A stretch of 64,000 nucleotides of DNA from Paenibacillus sp. HW567 (GTDB taxonomy: Bacteria; Bacillota; Bacilli; Paenibacillales; Paenibacillaceae): contig NZ_KB910518.1 of assembly GCF_000374185.1 (NCBI RefSeq), forward strand, positions 4,104,669-4,168,668, given 5' to 3'. Positions within the stretch are counted from its first letter, which is position 1; each line of letters begins with the position of its first letter. Below, piece after piece: positions 43,027-52,226 of this stretch. The translations under genes were made by a program, and so were the position numbers. The notes under the pieces were generated by a model. The model was not told where the DNA came from and made no database searches. It saw only the letters and a program-made list of their open reading frames with translations.

Positions 43027-43053
43027 CCAAATAAAGAAGGAGATTAGACAACA

Positions 43054-44079
43054 ATGAATGCAGCGTACCCAGAAGTGCCAAGGAAACAAGCTTCCCCCGT
43101 CAAAAGAAAGATTCAACGGATCTTACTCACCCTGCTGTTCGCAATTGCCCTCATTCTCACTTCCGGCTTCTTCTATGAATGGATTGCCTCCAAGCAAGCC
43201 GCTCAGGATTATCCGCCTCCCGGCAAGCTGGTGGATGTGGGCGGTTACCGGCTCCATATCAATCAGGCGGGTACCGGTTCACCTGCCATTATTCTTGAAG
43301 CGGGCAGCGGGGAGACCAGCCTCTCCTGGCGTGACATCCCGCAGGAGCTGGCCAAATTCGCCACGGTAGTCAGCTATGACCGGGCAGGTTATGCCTGGAG
43401 CGAGGCAGCCACCGTGGAAAGAACGGGAAGCAATATTGTGAACGAGCTGCATGCTGCACTTGAACATGAAGGAATTAAAGGTCCTTATCTGCTGGTAGGC
43501 CATTCTCTCGGCGGAATGTACGTCCGGTTGTTCGCACAGACCTACCCCGATGAGGTGAGCGGACTTGTTCTGATTGACGCAAGACCGGAAAATGATGAAC
43601 GGGACACGAAGGAAATTCTGGAGCAGGAGAAATTCAGCGGCAATCCGCCCGCAGCTCTGCTGAGTCTGCTGAAGAACTCAGGCGCTTTAAGGCTGTTCCG
43701 CAATCAGCTTCTGGAAGGGCTAGTGGCCAAGGAGGACCGCGAGGAATTTATCAATGTTATTGCCAAATCAAGCTTTTTTACAGCGAAAGAAGAAGAAGCC
43801 AAGCTGGCCTCATCGACAGAGGATGCCATCCGCGGTCAACATTTAGGCGATCTTCCCGTAAAAGTTATTGCCCGCGGACTTTCTCAGGACTATCCATCCG
43901 TAGGCATCTCCGCCGAAAGCGGCAGCAAGCTGGAGGCCATCTGGCAGGCCGGCCAAAGAGAGATGCTTAAGATTTCAAGCAACAGCGAGCTGATTGTCGC
44001 GAAGCAAAGCGGCCACATGGTTATTCATGATGAGCCGGAGCTGGTGATCAAGACCATCCGCGCATTAGCACAGCCTTAA
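43054..44079 (+). CDS. Alpha/beta hydrolase with N-terminal membrane anchor
   Basis: 341 residues. One N-terminal membrane segment (ILLTLLFAIALILTSGFFY) is followed by an alpha/beta hydrolase domain. The oxyanion region is IILEAGSGETSLSWRDI, the nucleophile elbow is LLVGHSLGGMYVRLF, and VLIDARPEN and QSGHMVIHDEP carry the acid and His. The ATG follows AAGGAG. The substrate is unknown; divergence from a TetR gene suggests substrate-induced expression. Confidence 0.88.
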   Translation: MNAAYPEVPRKQASPVKRKIQRILLTLLFAIALILTSGFFYEWIASKQAAQDYPPPGKLVDVGGYRLHINQAGTGSPAIILEAGSGETSLSWRDIPQELAKFATVVSYDRAGYAWSEAATVERTGSNIVNELHAALEHEGIKGPYLLVGHSLGGMYVRLFAQTYPDEVSGLVLIDARPENDERDTKEILEQEKFSGNPPAALLSLLKNSGALRLFRNQLLEGLVAKEDREEFINVIAKSSFFTAKEEEAKLASSTEDAIRGQHLGDLPVKVIARGLSQDYPSVGISAESGSKLEAIWQAGQREMLKISSNSELIVAKQSGHMVIHDEPELVIKTIRALAQP

Positions 44080-44113
44080 TCCAAGCAGCATCCGGCTTAT
44101 CTGGAGTTTTCTT

Positions 44114-44231
44114 CTATTTAAGTTGAACTTAGGATTTTCATATTGGGGTCTGGCCGTAACTGCGGGAAATGTTTGGACTTCCGGCCGCACTCCTACCTTT
44201 TTTATGATGTTTTTAAGTTCAGCTTAAATAG
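44114..44231. mobile_element. MITE-like element with 18-bp terminal inverted repeats
   Basis: CTATTTAAGTTGAACTTA (44114-44131) and the complement of 44214-44231 match at 17 of 18 bases. The 118-bp element contains the GTTTGGACTTCCGGCCGC core shared with the repeats at about 17.0, 55.3 and 59.8-60.8 kb. It has no gene. It lies between convergent genes. Confidence 0.65.
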
Positions 44232-44233
44232 GT

Positions 44234-45703
44234 TTACTTTGCTTTTTCAGAGACAAGCTCGTTCAAGCTGACAATCAGGCTTTCAAGCTGCTTGAAGCTC
44301 TCCACCATATGATGGGTCATATGGCGCTGCTCCTCCACACCAGCCAGAATCTCTTCCGTGGCGGCGCTGGATTGCTCCGTAACACTGGAGAATTCCGTGA
44401 TTTCGGTAACGATTTTCTCGGAGAAATGCTTCATACCCGATGAGCTTTGCTCCACATCCCCGGCCTGCGCCAGCACCTTGTGGGCATTGGACTGGATGGA
44501 CTTGAACGTTTGCTCAGTATTTTGCACAGATTCGGTACCGATCTGAAGAATGTCACGGCTGTGTTCAAACTGCGCAATGATTTTTTCTGTCTCCTGCTGC
44601 AGACTGCCCAGCACCTCACTGATCGAGTCGGCCGTCTGCCCGGAGTTCTCGGCAAGCTTGCGGACCTCTCCCGCTACGACGGCAAACCCTCTGCCATGCT
44701 CTCCAGCGCGGGCCGCTTCAATAGAAGCATTCAATGCCAGCAGATTGGTCTGCCGCGAGATTTGTGTAATTCCCTCCAGCATTTCATGCATATCACGACT
44801 GCGCTTAGAGAACTCCTGCATCTGCTGCGAGGTGCTGTCCATCACTTCCTGCAGCTCGGCAAATTGCCCCGTCAGTATGGAGATATTCCCGCTTCCCGCT
44901 TCGCTGGCTCCCGCCGTTTCCGCAGACAACAGCTTCATCTCCTGCGAATAGCCCGCCACATCCCGGATGTGCTGATCCGATACCGAGATTGATTCCGTAA
45001 TGTCCGCAATGCTGCTTGCCTGGTATTCAATGCCTTTGGACACCTCCTGGAAGCCGATGACTACTTCACTTGTGATGGCTTCCACCATCTCTACTTCTTC
45101 TTTGAAATTGCCCGTAAAGGCAAACAGGCCGTCCACTGCCGTTTTTACACGGTTCAAAAGATACTCGACCTGCTCGCCGGAAGCCTCCACCTTATTGCGA
45201 TGCTGCTCAATTTGAAGAAACAATTTGCGGTTCAGCAAGGATACACCCAGCAATACGGCGCTGATCATAACAAACACGACCAGTAAATCTACATAGTCCA
45301 ACAAGGTTGAAGCAGCGCCGGTTCCCGAATGCCCCATTTGAAGCTGAACAAATATATTGATAGCATTCGCAACAGCCGCGGCCGCAAAATATTCATAGCT
45401 CGGGTAAAAAAGCAGTATCGAGCAGAGCAGGACCGCTACTGGAATACTAACAGTCTCCAAGTTCAAATAAACCGATAATAATGTAAGAATGCCGGTGAAC
45501 ACCCACGGAATGACACGGACTCCCTTCTTCTTCAGGTTAAGCACAGTTAAAACAGCGTTAAGCGGAATTGCAACCGCACTGGTTGTCCACAAATCCGGTT
45601 CTTGAAAGGCCAGTATCACGCCAATCGCGGCCACAGCCCAGAAGACGCTGATAATAATCTTGTTTCGCATCCAAATAATTTCTGTCAGTCTTTGATTTTG
45701 CAC
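44234..45703 (-). CDS. Methyl-accepting chemotaxis protein without periplasmic domain
   Basis: 489 residues from a GTG start. About six membrane helices occupy residues 12-165 (IIISVFWAVAAIGVILAF to VFVMISAVLLGVSLL). There is no extracytoplasmic sensor domain and no clear HAMP. The rest is a cytoplasmic signalling domain with the hairpin tip ISRQTNLLALNASIEAARAGEHGRGFAVVAGEVRKLAENSG, the CheA/CheW contact. Signals may be sensed in or near the membrane. It stands alone and ends next to the MITE-like element. Confidence 0.9.
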   Translation of the reverse strand: MQNQRLTEIIWMRNKIIISVFWAVAAIGVILAFQEPDLWTTSAVAIPLNAVLTVLNLKKKGVRVIPWVFTGILTLLSVYLNLETVSIPVAVLLCSILLFYPSYEYFAAAAVANAINIFVQLQMGHSGTGAASTLLDYVDLLVVFVMISAVLLGVSLLNRKLFLQIEQHRNKVEASGEQVEYLLNRVKTAVDGLFAFTGNFKEEVEMVEAITSEVVIGFQEVSKGIEYQASSIADITESISVSDQHIRDVAGYSQEMKLLSAETAGASEAGSGNISILTGQFAELQEVMDSTSQQMQEFSKRSRDMHEMLEGITQISRQTNLLALNASIEAARAGEHGRGFAVVAGEVRKLAENSGQTADSISEVLGSLQQETEKIIAQFEHSRDILQIGTESVQNTEQTFKSIQSNAHKVLAQAGDVEQSSSGMKHFSEKIVTEITEFSSVTEQSSAATEEILAGVEEQRHMTHHMVESFKQLESLIVSLNELVSEKAK

Positions 45704-45872
45704 TCTCGCACTTCCCCCGTCATAGTATATGAAACCTATTTTCTCACTTCTATATCGTCATTATTCGACAGGTTTTTAACAATAATTAAGTTTATTTTAT
45801 TTTTAAACCTAATATTTCAACGAGAAATAAAGGGATGATTTATGGCGTAAAACAGATAAATCCTTATATTTT

Positions 45873-45895
45873 AAAAAAAGCCGCCTGACGGCGGC
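45873..45895 (-). terminator. Terminator of the spoVA operon
   Basis: GCCGCC-TGAC-GGCGGC hairpin; on the minus strand it is followed by seven T residues. Confidence 0.8.
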
Positions 45896-45934
45896 CTTCT
45901 TAATGAAACATACAGCGCAGCGGGACCGCTGCTT

Positions 45935-46285
45935 CTAGCCCTTGGGACGCACAACGAGTGCCGCCAGGAACGAGAACACAATAGCGGACGAAATTCCCGC
46001 ACTGGTCACGTCAAAAATCCCTGTGACTACTCCAATCCAGCCGTCACGCTGCAGTTCGGTCAGCGCTCCGTGCACGAGGGAATTCCCGAAGCTCGTAATC
46101 GGGATGCTGGCGCCGGCGCCGGCAAATTTCACCAGCGGATCATATAGCCCGAAAGCGTCGGCAATCGCTCCCAGCACTACAAGCGTACTCATGGTATGGG
46201 CGGGTGTCAGCGCCAGCACATCAAACATCAACTGGCCGATGACACATATGGCCCCCCCGACCAGAAAGGCCCATAAATAAATCAT
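45935..46285 (-). CDS. spoVAE: Stage V sporulation protein AE
   Basis: A 116-residue membrane protein with the SpoVAC/SpoVAE fold: ICVIGQLMFDVLALTPAHTM, GLYDPLVKFAGAGASIPITSFGNSLVHGA, and a C-terminal TM. Its ATG overlaps the spoVAD stop. With SpoVAC and SpoVAD it forms the channel that moves dipicolinic acid during sporulation and germination. Confidence 0.94.
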   Translation of the reverse strand: MIYLWAFLVGGAICVIGQLMFDVLALTPAHTMSTLVVLGAIADAFGLYDPLVKFAGAGASIPITSFGNSLVHGALTELQRDGWIGVVTGIFDVTSAGISSAIVFSFLAALVVRPKG

Positions 46286-47316
46286 GCCCCCTCACCTCCC
46301 ATCTCCAGGGCCACGGCGTGAGCCACGCACGGAATGGTCTCCCCCTGCTGGTAAGACAAGGGTGACAGCAAAGCTCCGGTGGCGACCACCAGCACCCGCT
46401 TCAGTTCACCTTTCTTCATCCGCTTGAGAATATGCCCGTACGTCACTGTCGCAGAGCAGCCGCAGCCGCTCCCTCCGGCGATTACGAACTTCTGCTTATT
46501 AAGATCATAGATCAGCAGACCGCAGTCATGGAACGTTGTCTGCTCCATCGGAATGCCTTCCTTAGCTAACAGCTCCTTGGCAATCGGCAGGCCCACAGAA
46601 GCAAGGTCTCCGGTTACAATTAAATCGTAATATCCGGGAGATAAGCCCGTATCGCGGAAATGAGCGGTTATGGTATCCGCAGCCGCCGGAGCCATTGCAG
46701 CACCCATGTTAAAAGGGTCTTTAAGCCCAAGATCCATAATTCGGCCCATTGTCGCCATGACAACATGCGGTCCCTCCGAGGAGCCGTCATTACGTCCGAC
46801 CACGGCGCATCCCGAGCCGGTCACAGTATATTGGGCGGTTGGAGGCTTCTGGGAGCCATATTCGGTTGGATAGCGAAACTGCTTCTCTACCGTACAGTTA
46901 TGGCTGGACGTTCCCGCAAGCACATATTTGCCGCCGCCGGAATCCACGATCATCGAAGCGATAGCAAGACTCTCCATCGAAGTGGAGCAGGCTCCGAATA
47001 CCCCCAAATAAGGCACACCCAATTGTCTGGCGGCGAAGGAGCTGCTGATAATCTGGTTCATCAAATCACCGCCGACAAAAAACTCCAGATTCTCCTCCTC
47101 CACCGCCGCATTGATCAGCGCGAGCTTTGCGGCTTTTTCGAAAAGAGCGCGCTCAGCCTTCTCCCACGTCTTCTCATCCATTTTCAATGAATCGTAAATA
47201 AAATCAAAATCGGAGGTCAGGGGCCCTTCCCCCTCCTCCGGCCCTACAACCGCAGATGAGCCGAGAATAACAGGGCGGGTCGTGTACTGCCAGGTCTGGC
47301 TGCCAAGCTGCTTCAT
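46282..47316 (-). CDS. spoVAD: Stage V sporulation protein AD
   Basis: 344 residues of thiolase-like fold that binds dipicolinic acid in the SpoVA complex. Key stretches are VFGACSTSMESLAIAS, VTGSGCAVVGRNDG and FVIAGGSGCGCSATVTYGHIL. GGGAGGTG precedes the ATG. It is co-transcribed with spoVAC, separated by three bases, and with spoVAE by a four-base overlap. Expected expression is forespore-specific (sigma G) from family knowledge; I did not find a clear promoter. Confidence 0.95.
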   Translation of the reverse strand: MKQLGSQTWQYTTRPVILGSSAVVGPEEGEGPLTSDFDFIYDSLKMDEKTWEKAERALFEKAAKLALINAAVEEENLEFFVGGDLMNQIISSSFAARQLGVPYLGVFGACSTSMESLAIASMIVDSGGGKYVLAGTSSHNCTVEKQFRYPTEYGSQKPPTAQYTVTGSGCAVVGRNDGSSEGPHVVMATMGRIMDLGLKDPFNMGAAMAPAAADTITAHFRDTGLSPGYYDLIVTGDLASVGLPIAKELLAKEGIPMEQTTFHDCGLLIYDLNKQKFVIAGGSGCGCSATVTYGHILKRMKKGELKRVLVVATGALLSPLSYQQGETIPCVAHAVALEMGGEGA

Positions 47317-47319
47317 AAT

Positions 47320-47817
47320 TTAATGCGCACCTCCCCAGCCCATGATGGCAGACACAACGCCAACGACAAAAGCGGCAACCACCCCGAATACAATAACAGA
47401 GCCGGCCAGCTTGAACATATTCCCGCCGACTCCGAGCACCAGCCCTTCCGCACGGTGTTCGAGCGCTGCGGAGCACATGCTGTTGGCAAAGCCCGTAACG
47501 GGAACCGCAGTGCCTGCACCGCACCATTGAGCGATTTTGTCGTATACGCCAAAGCTGGTCAGGATCACGGAAATCAGGATCATCACGGCAACCGTCGGGC
47601 TTGCAGCTTGTTTGGAGGTCATATTAAAAATTGCCATAAAGGCCTCCTGGACACCTTGTCCGATCACACAGATCAGACCGCCCGACAGAAAAGCCCGGAC
47701 ACAGTTCTTGAATACAGGGCGGGAAGGGACGTAAGGCTTGGACAAATCTTCATAATCCTTCGGAGTCAAGGTGTCAAGCCGAAGCTTGACACCCGACTTT
47801 TTAGTTTTTGACGGCAA
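47320..47817 (-). CDS. spoVAC: Stage V sporulation protein AC
   Basis: About 165 residues from a TTG start with a perfect AGGAGGTG site six bases upstream. The longer frame to 47856 has no site. Membrane helices include FLSGGLICVIGQGVQEAF and TFG-like VMILISVILTSFGVYDKI, with AGTAVPVTGFANSMCSAALEHRAEG. SpoVAC acts as the mechanosensitive membrane part of the DPA channel (established in Bacillus). A CTGTGC-TTCA-GCACAG hairpin lies in its leader. Confidence 0.92.
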   Translation of the reverse strand: MPSKTKKSGVKLRLDTLTPKDYEDLSKPYVPSRPVFKNCVRAFLSGGLICVIGQGVQEAFMAIFNMTSKQAASPTVAVMILISVILTSFGVYDKIAQWCGAGTAVPVTGFANSMCSAALEHRAEGLVLGVGGNMFKLAGSVIVFGVVAAFVVGVVSAIMGWGGAH

Positions 47818-47953
47818 ACGGGAACACCTCCTGAACAGGATGGGAAAGAGCCTCAAGCCTGTGCTTCAGCACAGATTGGTTCCCTTTCGGATTACTTTGT
47901 TAAAAGTTAATCTTATTGTTTGCCGTATGCCGCCGTGTTATGTCTCCCCCAGC

Positions 47954-48103
47954 TCAGGAAAAATACAGCAGTACAAAGATCAGCAGCAAGAACAGAACGA
48001 TAATAAGCACAGCTTCCTGCTCCCGGCTGTACCGGCGGCGGTATCTCTGCATTCTGCGGACATGCACACTTCTGGAGAAGCCGTGTATTCCCGTCTTGGG
48101 CAT
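47954..48103 (-). CDS. Small basic protein with C-terminal membrane anchor
   Basis: A 49-residue frame starting MPKTGIHGFSRSVHVRRMQ, with GGGGAG eight bases before the ATG. The first half is rich in Arg and the last ~18 residues are a pure hydrophobic helix (AVLIIVLFLLLIFVLLYFS). It lies just upstream of the spoVA operon on the same strand. I cannot name the family; small tail-anchored sporulation proteins have this build. Confidence 0.5.
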   Translation of the reverse strand: MPKTGIHGFSRSVHVRRMQRYRRRYSREQEAVLIIVLFLLLIFVLLYFS

Positions 48104-48272
48104 GCTTTCTGCTCCCCTCATTCGCTTCGCTTCCTTTCCAGAGCCCCTGCAAGCAGGGCCACTATTGCATAGTATTCGCAGAGGTAGTGCCCAGTGTTCA
48201 TTTTGCACCGGAATCATGGACAAGCAGGGCGACAATGTTCATACTAGTTGTTAGTAAAGGAGAGATATGTAA

Positions 48273-49346
48273 ATGAATCCAGAAACACTCGACCTGTTCA
48301 AAACATTGACTGAATTCCCCTCAGCCCCTGGCTTCGAGCGCGAATTGCGTGCATACTTCAAGGATGCCTTGTCCCCTTACACCGATGAATTCGTACAAGA
48401 CCGGCTGGGCAGCCTGTTCGGCGTGCTGCGCGGTGAAGACAATGGACCGAAGATTATGGTAGCCGGACATTTTGATGAAGTCGGATTTATGGTTACCGGC
48501 ATTACGGACACTGGCATGATCCGGTTCCAGCCGCTGGGCGGCTGGCTTGGGGCAGCCGTTGCCTCACAACGGCTGCAGATCATCACGCCCAAAGGAACGC
48601 TCACCGGCGTTGTCGGCAGCACCCCCATTCATCTGATGAGCGACGAAGAGCGGAAACAGCCAAGCGACATCCGCAAAATGTACATTGACATCGGTGCGGA
48701 CAGCCGTGAAGAAGCGCAAAGCTTCGGTGTGGCTCCGGGGCAGCAGATTGTGCCGATCTGCCCGTTCACCCCGCTGGCCAATCCGAAGAAGATTATGGCC
48801 AAGGCCTGGGACAACCGCTATGGCGTTGGACTCGCCATTGAGCTGGTTAAGGCGCTGCACGGCAAAAAATTGCCGAACACCGTCTTCGCCGGGGCTACCG
48901 TGCAGGAGGAAGTAGGAACACGCGGCGCGAAGACGTCGGCAAATCTGCTGCAGCCGGATATTTTCTTCGGCCTTGATGCCAGCGCCGCCGCCGACATGAC
49001 CGGTGACCGCCAGGCCTTCGGCCATCTCGGTCAGGGTGCTCTGCTGCGCATCTTCGATCCGACGATGATCACTCACCGGGGACTGATCGAATATGTGCAG
49101 GATACGGCAGAGACCCACAAGATCAAATATCAGTATTTCGTCTCCCAGGGCGGGACGGATGCCGCCGCCGTGCATGTCAGCGGTATCGGCGTGCCGTCCG
49201 CAGTGATCGGCATCTGCTCGCGCTACATCCATACAGCCACCTCCATCATCCACAGCGATGATTATGCCGCTGCGAAGGAGCTGCTGATCAAGCTGGTGGA
49301 AGGGCTGGACCGCACCACCCTGCAGACGATACTGGAGAACAGCTAG
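48273..49346 (+). CDS. M42 family aminopeptidase/endoglucanase-like
   Basis: A 357-residue metallopeptidase. Metal ligands are visible in order: His in VAGHFDEVGFM, Asp in AWDNRYGVGLAIELV, the catalytic Glu pair in GATVQEEVGTRGAKTSA, Asp in GLDASAAADMTG, and His in YIHTATSIIHSDDY. It belongs to the PepA-like glutamyl/leucyl aminopeptidase group that forms large oligomers. AAAGGAGA lies about nine bases before the ATG. Confidence 0.94.
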   Translation: MNPETLDLFKTLTEFPSAPGFERELRAYFKDALSPYTDEFVQDRLGSLFGVLRGEDNGPKIMVAGHFDEVGFMVTGITDTGMIRFQPLGGWLGAAVASQRLQIITPKGTLTGVVGSTPIHLMSDEERKQPSDIRKMYIDIGADSREEAQSFGVAPGQQIVPICPFTPLANPKKIMAKAWDNRYGVGLAIELVKALHGKKLPNTVFAGATVQEEVGTRGAKTSANLLQPDIFFGLDASAAADMTGDRQAFGHLGQGALLRIFDPTMITHRGLIEYVQDTAETHKIKYQYFVSQGGTDAAAVHVSGIGVPSAVIGICSRYIHTATSIIHSDDYAAAKELLIKLVEGLDRTTLQTILENS

Positions 49347-49371
49347 ACCCGGCTGCTGTACTCTTTGGAAG

Positions 49372-49417
49372 AAAAACGGGCGGATCAGGAATATACTTCC
49401 CGGTCCGCCCGTTTTTT
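49372..49417. terminator. Bidirectional terminator
   Basis: AAAACGGGCGGATC pairs with GGTCCGCCCGTTTT (one mismatch), flanked by A-run and TTTTTT. It lies between the convergent peptidase and GH1 genes. Confidence 0.8.
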
Positions 49418-49443
49418 ATTGTGTTTGTAGTCCCTGCTTCTTT

Positions 49444-50787
49444 TTAAATATGAACGCCGTTGTTCTGAATCGTATCCTGATACCAATAGAAGCTGTCTTT
49501 CTTCGTTCTTGCCAGCGTAGTATAATCCACATGAATCAGACCGAAACGCATGGTGTAGCCATAAGCCCATTCAAAATTATCCATCAGCGACCAGGAATAA
49601 TAGCCTTTGACCGGAATGCCCGAAGTTATGCAGCGCTCCAGTTGAATCAGATGCTTATGAATAAAATCAATCCGCTTCTGGTCCGCCACCACACCGTCCA
49701 CCGGTCCGTCATTATAGCAGGCGCCATTCTCCGTAATATAAATCGGGATATCTCCATACAATTCATGAATGCGGCTGAGAACAGTGTAGAAGCCCTGCGG
49801 GTAGATCGGCCAGCCAATGTCCGTATGCTCGTACCCCACGTCAACTGTGCTAAGCTGCATCAATCCGGCTTCGCTGTCGTGGCGGGCCACAGTTCCGTTA
49901 TAGTAGTTGATGCCCAGAATATCAATCGGCTCGCTGATCAGCGCCATGTCGCCTTCCTCTATATGCAGCTTCGCTCCGGCCGCCTCGAACCATTCCACCA
50001 GGAAGGACGGGTATTCGCCTTTGAATACCGGGTCCATGAACCATTCCAGGAACCAGCCGGTCTGCCGTCTGCAGGCTTCGATATCCTCCTGGCGGGTGCT
50101 GTATGGCTCCATCCAGGTCACATTCGGCGCGTAGCCGATTACGCCGTCAATCCCCAGCTCTCTGAATTTTCGTACCGCTCTGCCGTGGGCCACCATCAGG
50201 TGATGCGCTACGTCGAGGGCAGTCTGCAAATCTTTTTTGCCCGGGGCATGTTCGCCGTAGTAGTAAGAGAGAAAAGACGCGCACCAAGGCTCGTTTATCG
50301 TGTACCATTGTTTGATTTTGCCATGAAAGGCTCTGAACACCGTCTCGCAATATCCTTCAAAAGCATCAATGGTGCTGCGGTTGCTCCAGCCGCCCTGATC
50401 CTCCAGCGCCTGCGGCAAATCCCAATGGTAGAGCGTGCAGACAGGCTCAATGCCATTCTCCAGCAGCATATTGACGAAATCCTCATAATACGCCAGACCC
50501 TTCGGATTCACCTCGCCCGTTCCCTGCGGAAAAATACGCGGCCAGGCGATGGAGAACCGGTATGCCTTGATGCCCAGCTCTTTCATCAGCGCAATATCTT
50601 CAGGATAGCGGTGATAGCTGTCGCAAGCGGTATCGCCATTGTCGGCGTTAACAACCTTGCCCGGAATGCGGGAAAAGGTATCCCAGATCGAAAGCCCGCG
50701 TCCGTCCTCCTGGTAGGCACCCTCAATTTGATAGGCGGCTGTGGCGGCCCCCCAAGTGAAATCCTGCGGAAATTGAATCTTGGTCAT
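49444..50787 (-). CDS. Beta-glucosidase, GH1
   Basis: A 447-residue GH1 enzyme without signal peptide. The acid/base Glu166 is in WYTINEPWC and the nucleophile Glu is in PIYITENGACYND. The N-terminal FTWGAATAAYQIEGAYQEDGRG is the family signature. No phospho-sugar specific loop is evident, so it is more likely a beta-glucosidase or beta-galactosidase than a 6-phospho enzyme. The ATG follows AGGAGG. It lies apart from the importers. Confidence 0.94.
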   Translation of the reverse strand: MTKIQFPQDFTWGAATAAYQIEGAYQEDGRGLSIWDTFSRIPGKVVNADNGDTACDSYHRYPEDIALMKELGIKAYRFSIAWPRIFPQGTGEVNPKGLAYYEDFVNMLLENGIEPVCTLYHWDLPQALEDQGGWSNRSTIDAFEGYCETVFRAFHGKIKQWYTINEPWCASFLSYYYGEHAPGKKDLQTALDVAHHLMVAHGRAVRKFRELGIDGVIGYAPNVTWMEPYSTRQEDIEACRRQTGWFLEWFMDPVFKGEYPSFLVEWFEAAGAKLHIEEGDMALISEPIDILGINYYNGTVARHDSEAGLMQLSTVDVGYEHTDIGWPIYPQGFYTVLSRIHELYGDIPIYITENGACYNDGPVDGVVADQKRIDFIHKHLIQLERCITSGIPVKGYYSWSLMDNFEWAYGYTMRFGLIHVDYTTLARTKKDSFYWYQDTIQNNGVHI

Positions 50788-51093
50788 ACAATCAGTAACC
50801 TCCTGTTAATCTTGTTATTCTTGTTAGCATGAAGTGGAGAGCTTCCGCTGCTGCTGCAAGCCTACAAACATGTTATACAACAATTACTATATTATAAATT
50901 GCAAGATGGGACTTGGATACTTAATTTATTTTGTTATTTTATTTTTAGTTATAAAATCAAACTTAATCTAACATTATTGGCATGTCCATAACGGATCAGC
51001 AGGAATGCTGATGTTTATCACTCCGCGGCCGTTCCGGACCAAAATAAAAGGGCCGCCCCCGCGATGGGACAGCCCCTTCTACCCAAACCAATC
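50788..51093. other. Gene-free AT-rich spacer
   Basis: Promoter region of the GH1 gene plus the terminator of the next gene. No other element is seen. Confidence 0.5.
51046..51078 (-). terminator. Terminator after the third aldo/keto reductase
   Basis: On the minus strand AAGGGGC pairs with GCCCTTTT, with an inner GTCCC/GGGGC stem, followed by TATTTT. Confidence 0.6.
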
Positions 51094-51957
51094 TCAAAGC
51101 ATATCCAGCGGCACCTTCCAGGAAGGCTGCGGAAAAGCATCATCGAGCCTCCAGCATTCCTCATTGCTAAGCCGGATCTTCGCCGCAGCCGCGTTCTCCG
51201 CAACATGCCGGCGGGTGGAGGCTTTGGGAATGGCAATCATATTGCCTTCACGGATACTCCAGGCCAGCATAACCTGCAGCGGAGTCGCTCCGTGGTTCCG
51301 GGCAATCTCCTGCACCGTTTCATTCTCGGCAAGCCCTTTGCGGAGCGTCCCGGCCTGTGCCAGCGGAGAATAGGCCATAACGGGAATGTTGTGGCTGCGC
51401 TGCCAAGGGAGCAGCTCATGCTCAATGCCTCTTGAGCCCAGGTGATAGAGGACCTGATTCGTGGCGCAATGGTCACCGCCAGGGATGTGCATCAGCTCCC
51501 GCATATCCTCCGTATCCAGGTTGGATACGCCCCAGCGGGCGATTTTACCGGAGGCTACCAGTTGCTCCATGCCCTCTACCGTCTCTTCAAGAGGAACGTT
51601 CCCCCGCCAGTGCAGCAGGTAGAGATCCAGATAATCCGTGCCGAGCCGCTTCAGGCTTGCTTCACAGCTACGGGTGAGCCGTTCTTTTCCCGCATTATGC
51701 GGATATACCTTGGAGACGAGAAACACCTCGTTGCGGATTCCCCGGATGGCCTCACCGACCAGCTCCTCGGAGCGCCCTTCCCCATACATTTCGGCGGTAT
51801 CAATCAGTTGCAATCCTAATTCCACACCCAATCTGAGCGCGGCGATTTCTTCGGTCCGGCTGGCATCGCTGTCACCCATATTCCAGGTTCCCTGCCCGAG
51901 TCTCGGCACAGAGGTTCCATCCGGCAAGCGGGTAGCATCAGATATACTGGCATTCAT
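51094..51957 (-). CDS. Aldo/keto reductase
   Basis: About 287 residues starting MNASISDATRLPDGTSV, with GGAGAC upstream; the frame to 52008 lacks a site. Tetrad residues are Asp and Tyr in QLIDTAEMYGEGRSEE, Lys in FLVSKVYP and His in DLYLLHWRGN. The tail IAIPKASTRRHVAENAAAAKI binds NADPH. It is the third reductase of this fold in the window and is not close in sequence to the other two. The substrate is unknown. Confidence 0.9.
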   Translation of the reverse strand: MNASISDATRLPDGTSVPRLGQGTWNMGDSDASRTEEIAALRLGVELGLQLIDTAEMYGEGRSEELVGEAIRGIRNEVFLVSKVYPHNAGKERLTRSCEASLKRLGTDYLDLYLLHWRGNVPLEETVEGMEQLVASGKIARWGVSNLDTEDMRELMHIPGGDHCATNQVLYHLGSRGIEHELLPWQRSHNIPVMAYSPLAQAGTLRKGLAENETVQEIARNHGATPLQVMLAWSIREGNMIAIPKASTRRHVAENAAAAKIRLSNEECWRLDDAFPQPSWKVPLDML

Positions 51958-52226
51958 TGGCGAAAGTCTCCTTCTACGATGGATTGGGTAACTTAATATA
52001 CCTACCATATATACTTACCATGTTGCCTCCTCCGAAACATCGTACAAGTGTCCATTTTTTTAATTTAATTGTGATCACTTATTCCCAAGTCTTTGGACCT
52101 TGTTCGCAGCAATACTCATGGACAGCGTTCCGAGCATCAGGCTTCTGCCGCAGGCGAACAGTACATATTTCAACTATTGATCAACTGTCCAGAGACTAGT
52201 CCGGGGCTATACCTGTTCATAGATGT

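Noticed and set aside
49450..50832. Plus-strand frame of 460 residues
   Set aside because: It lies entirely opposite the GH1 gene, which has full catalytic motifs.
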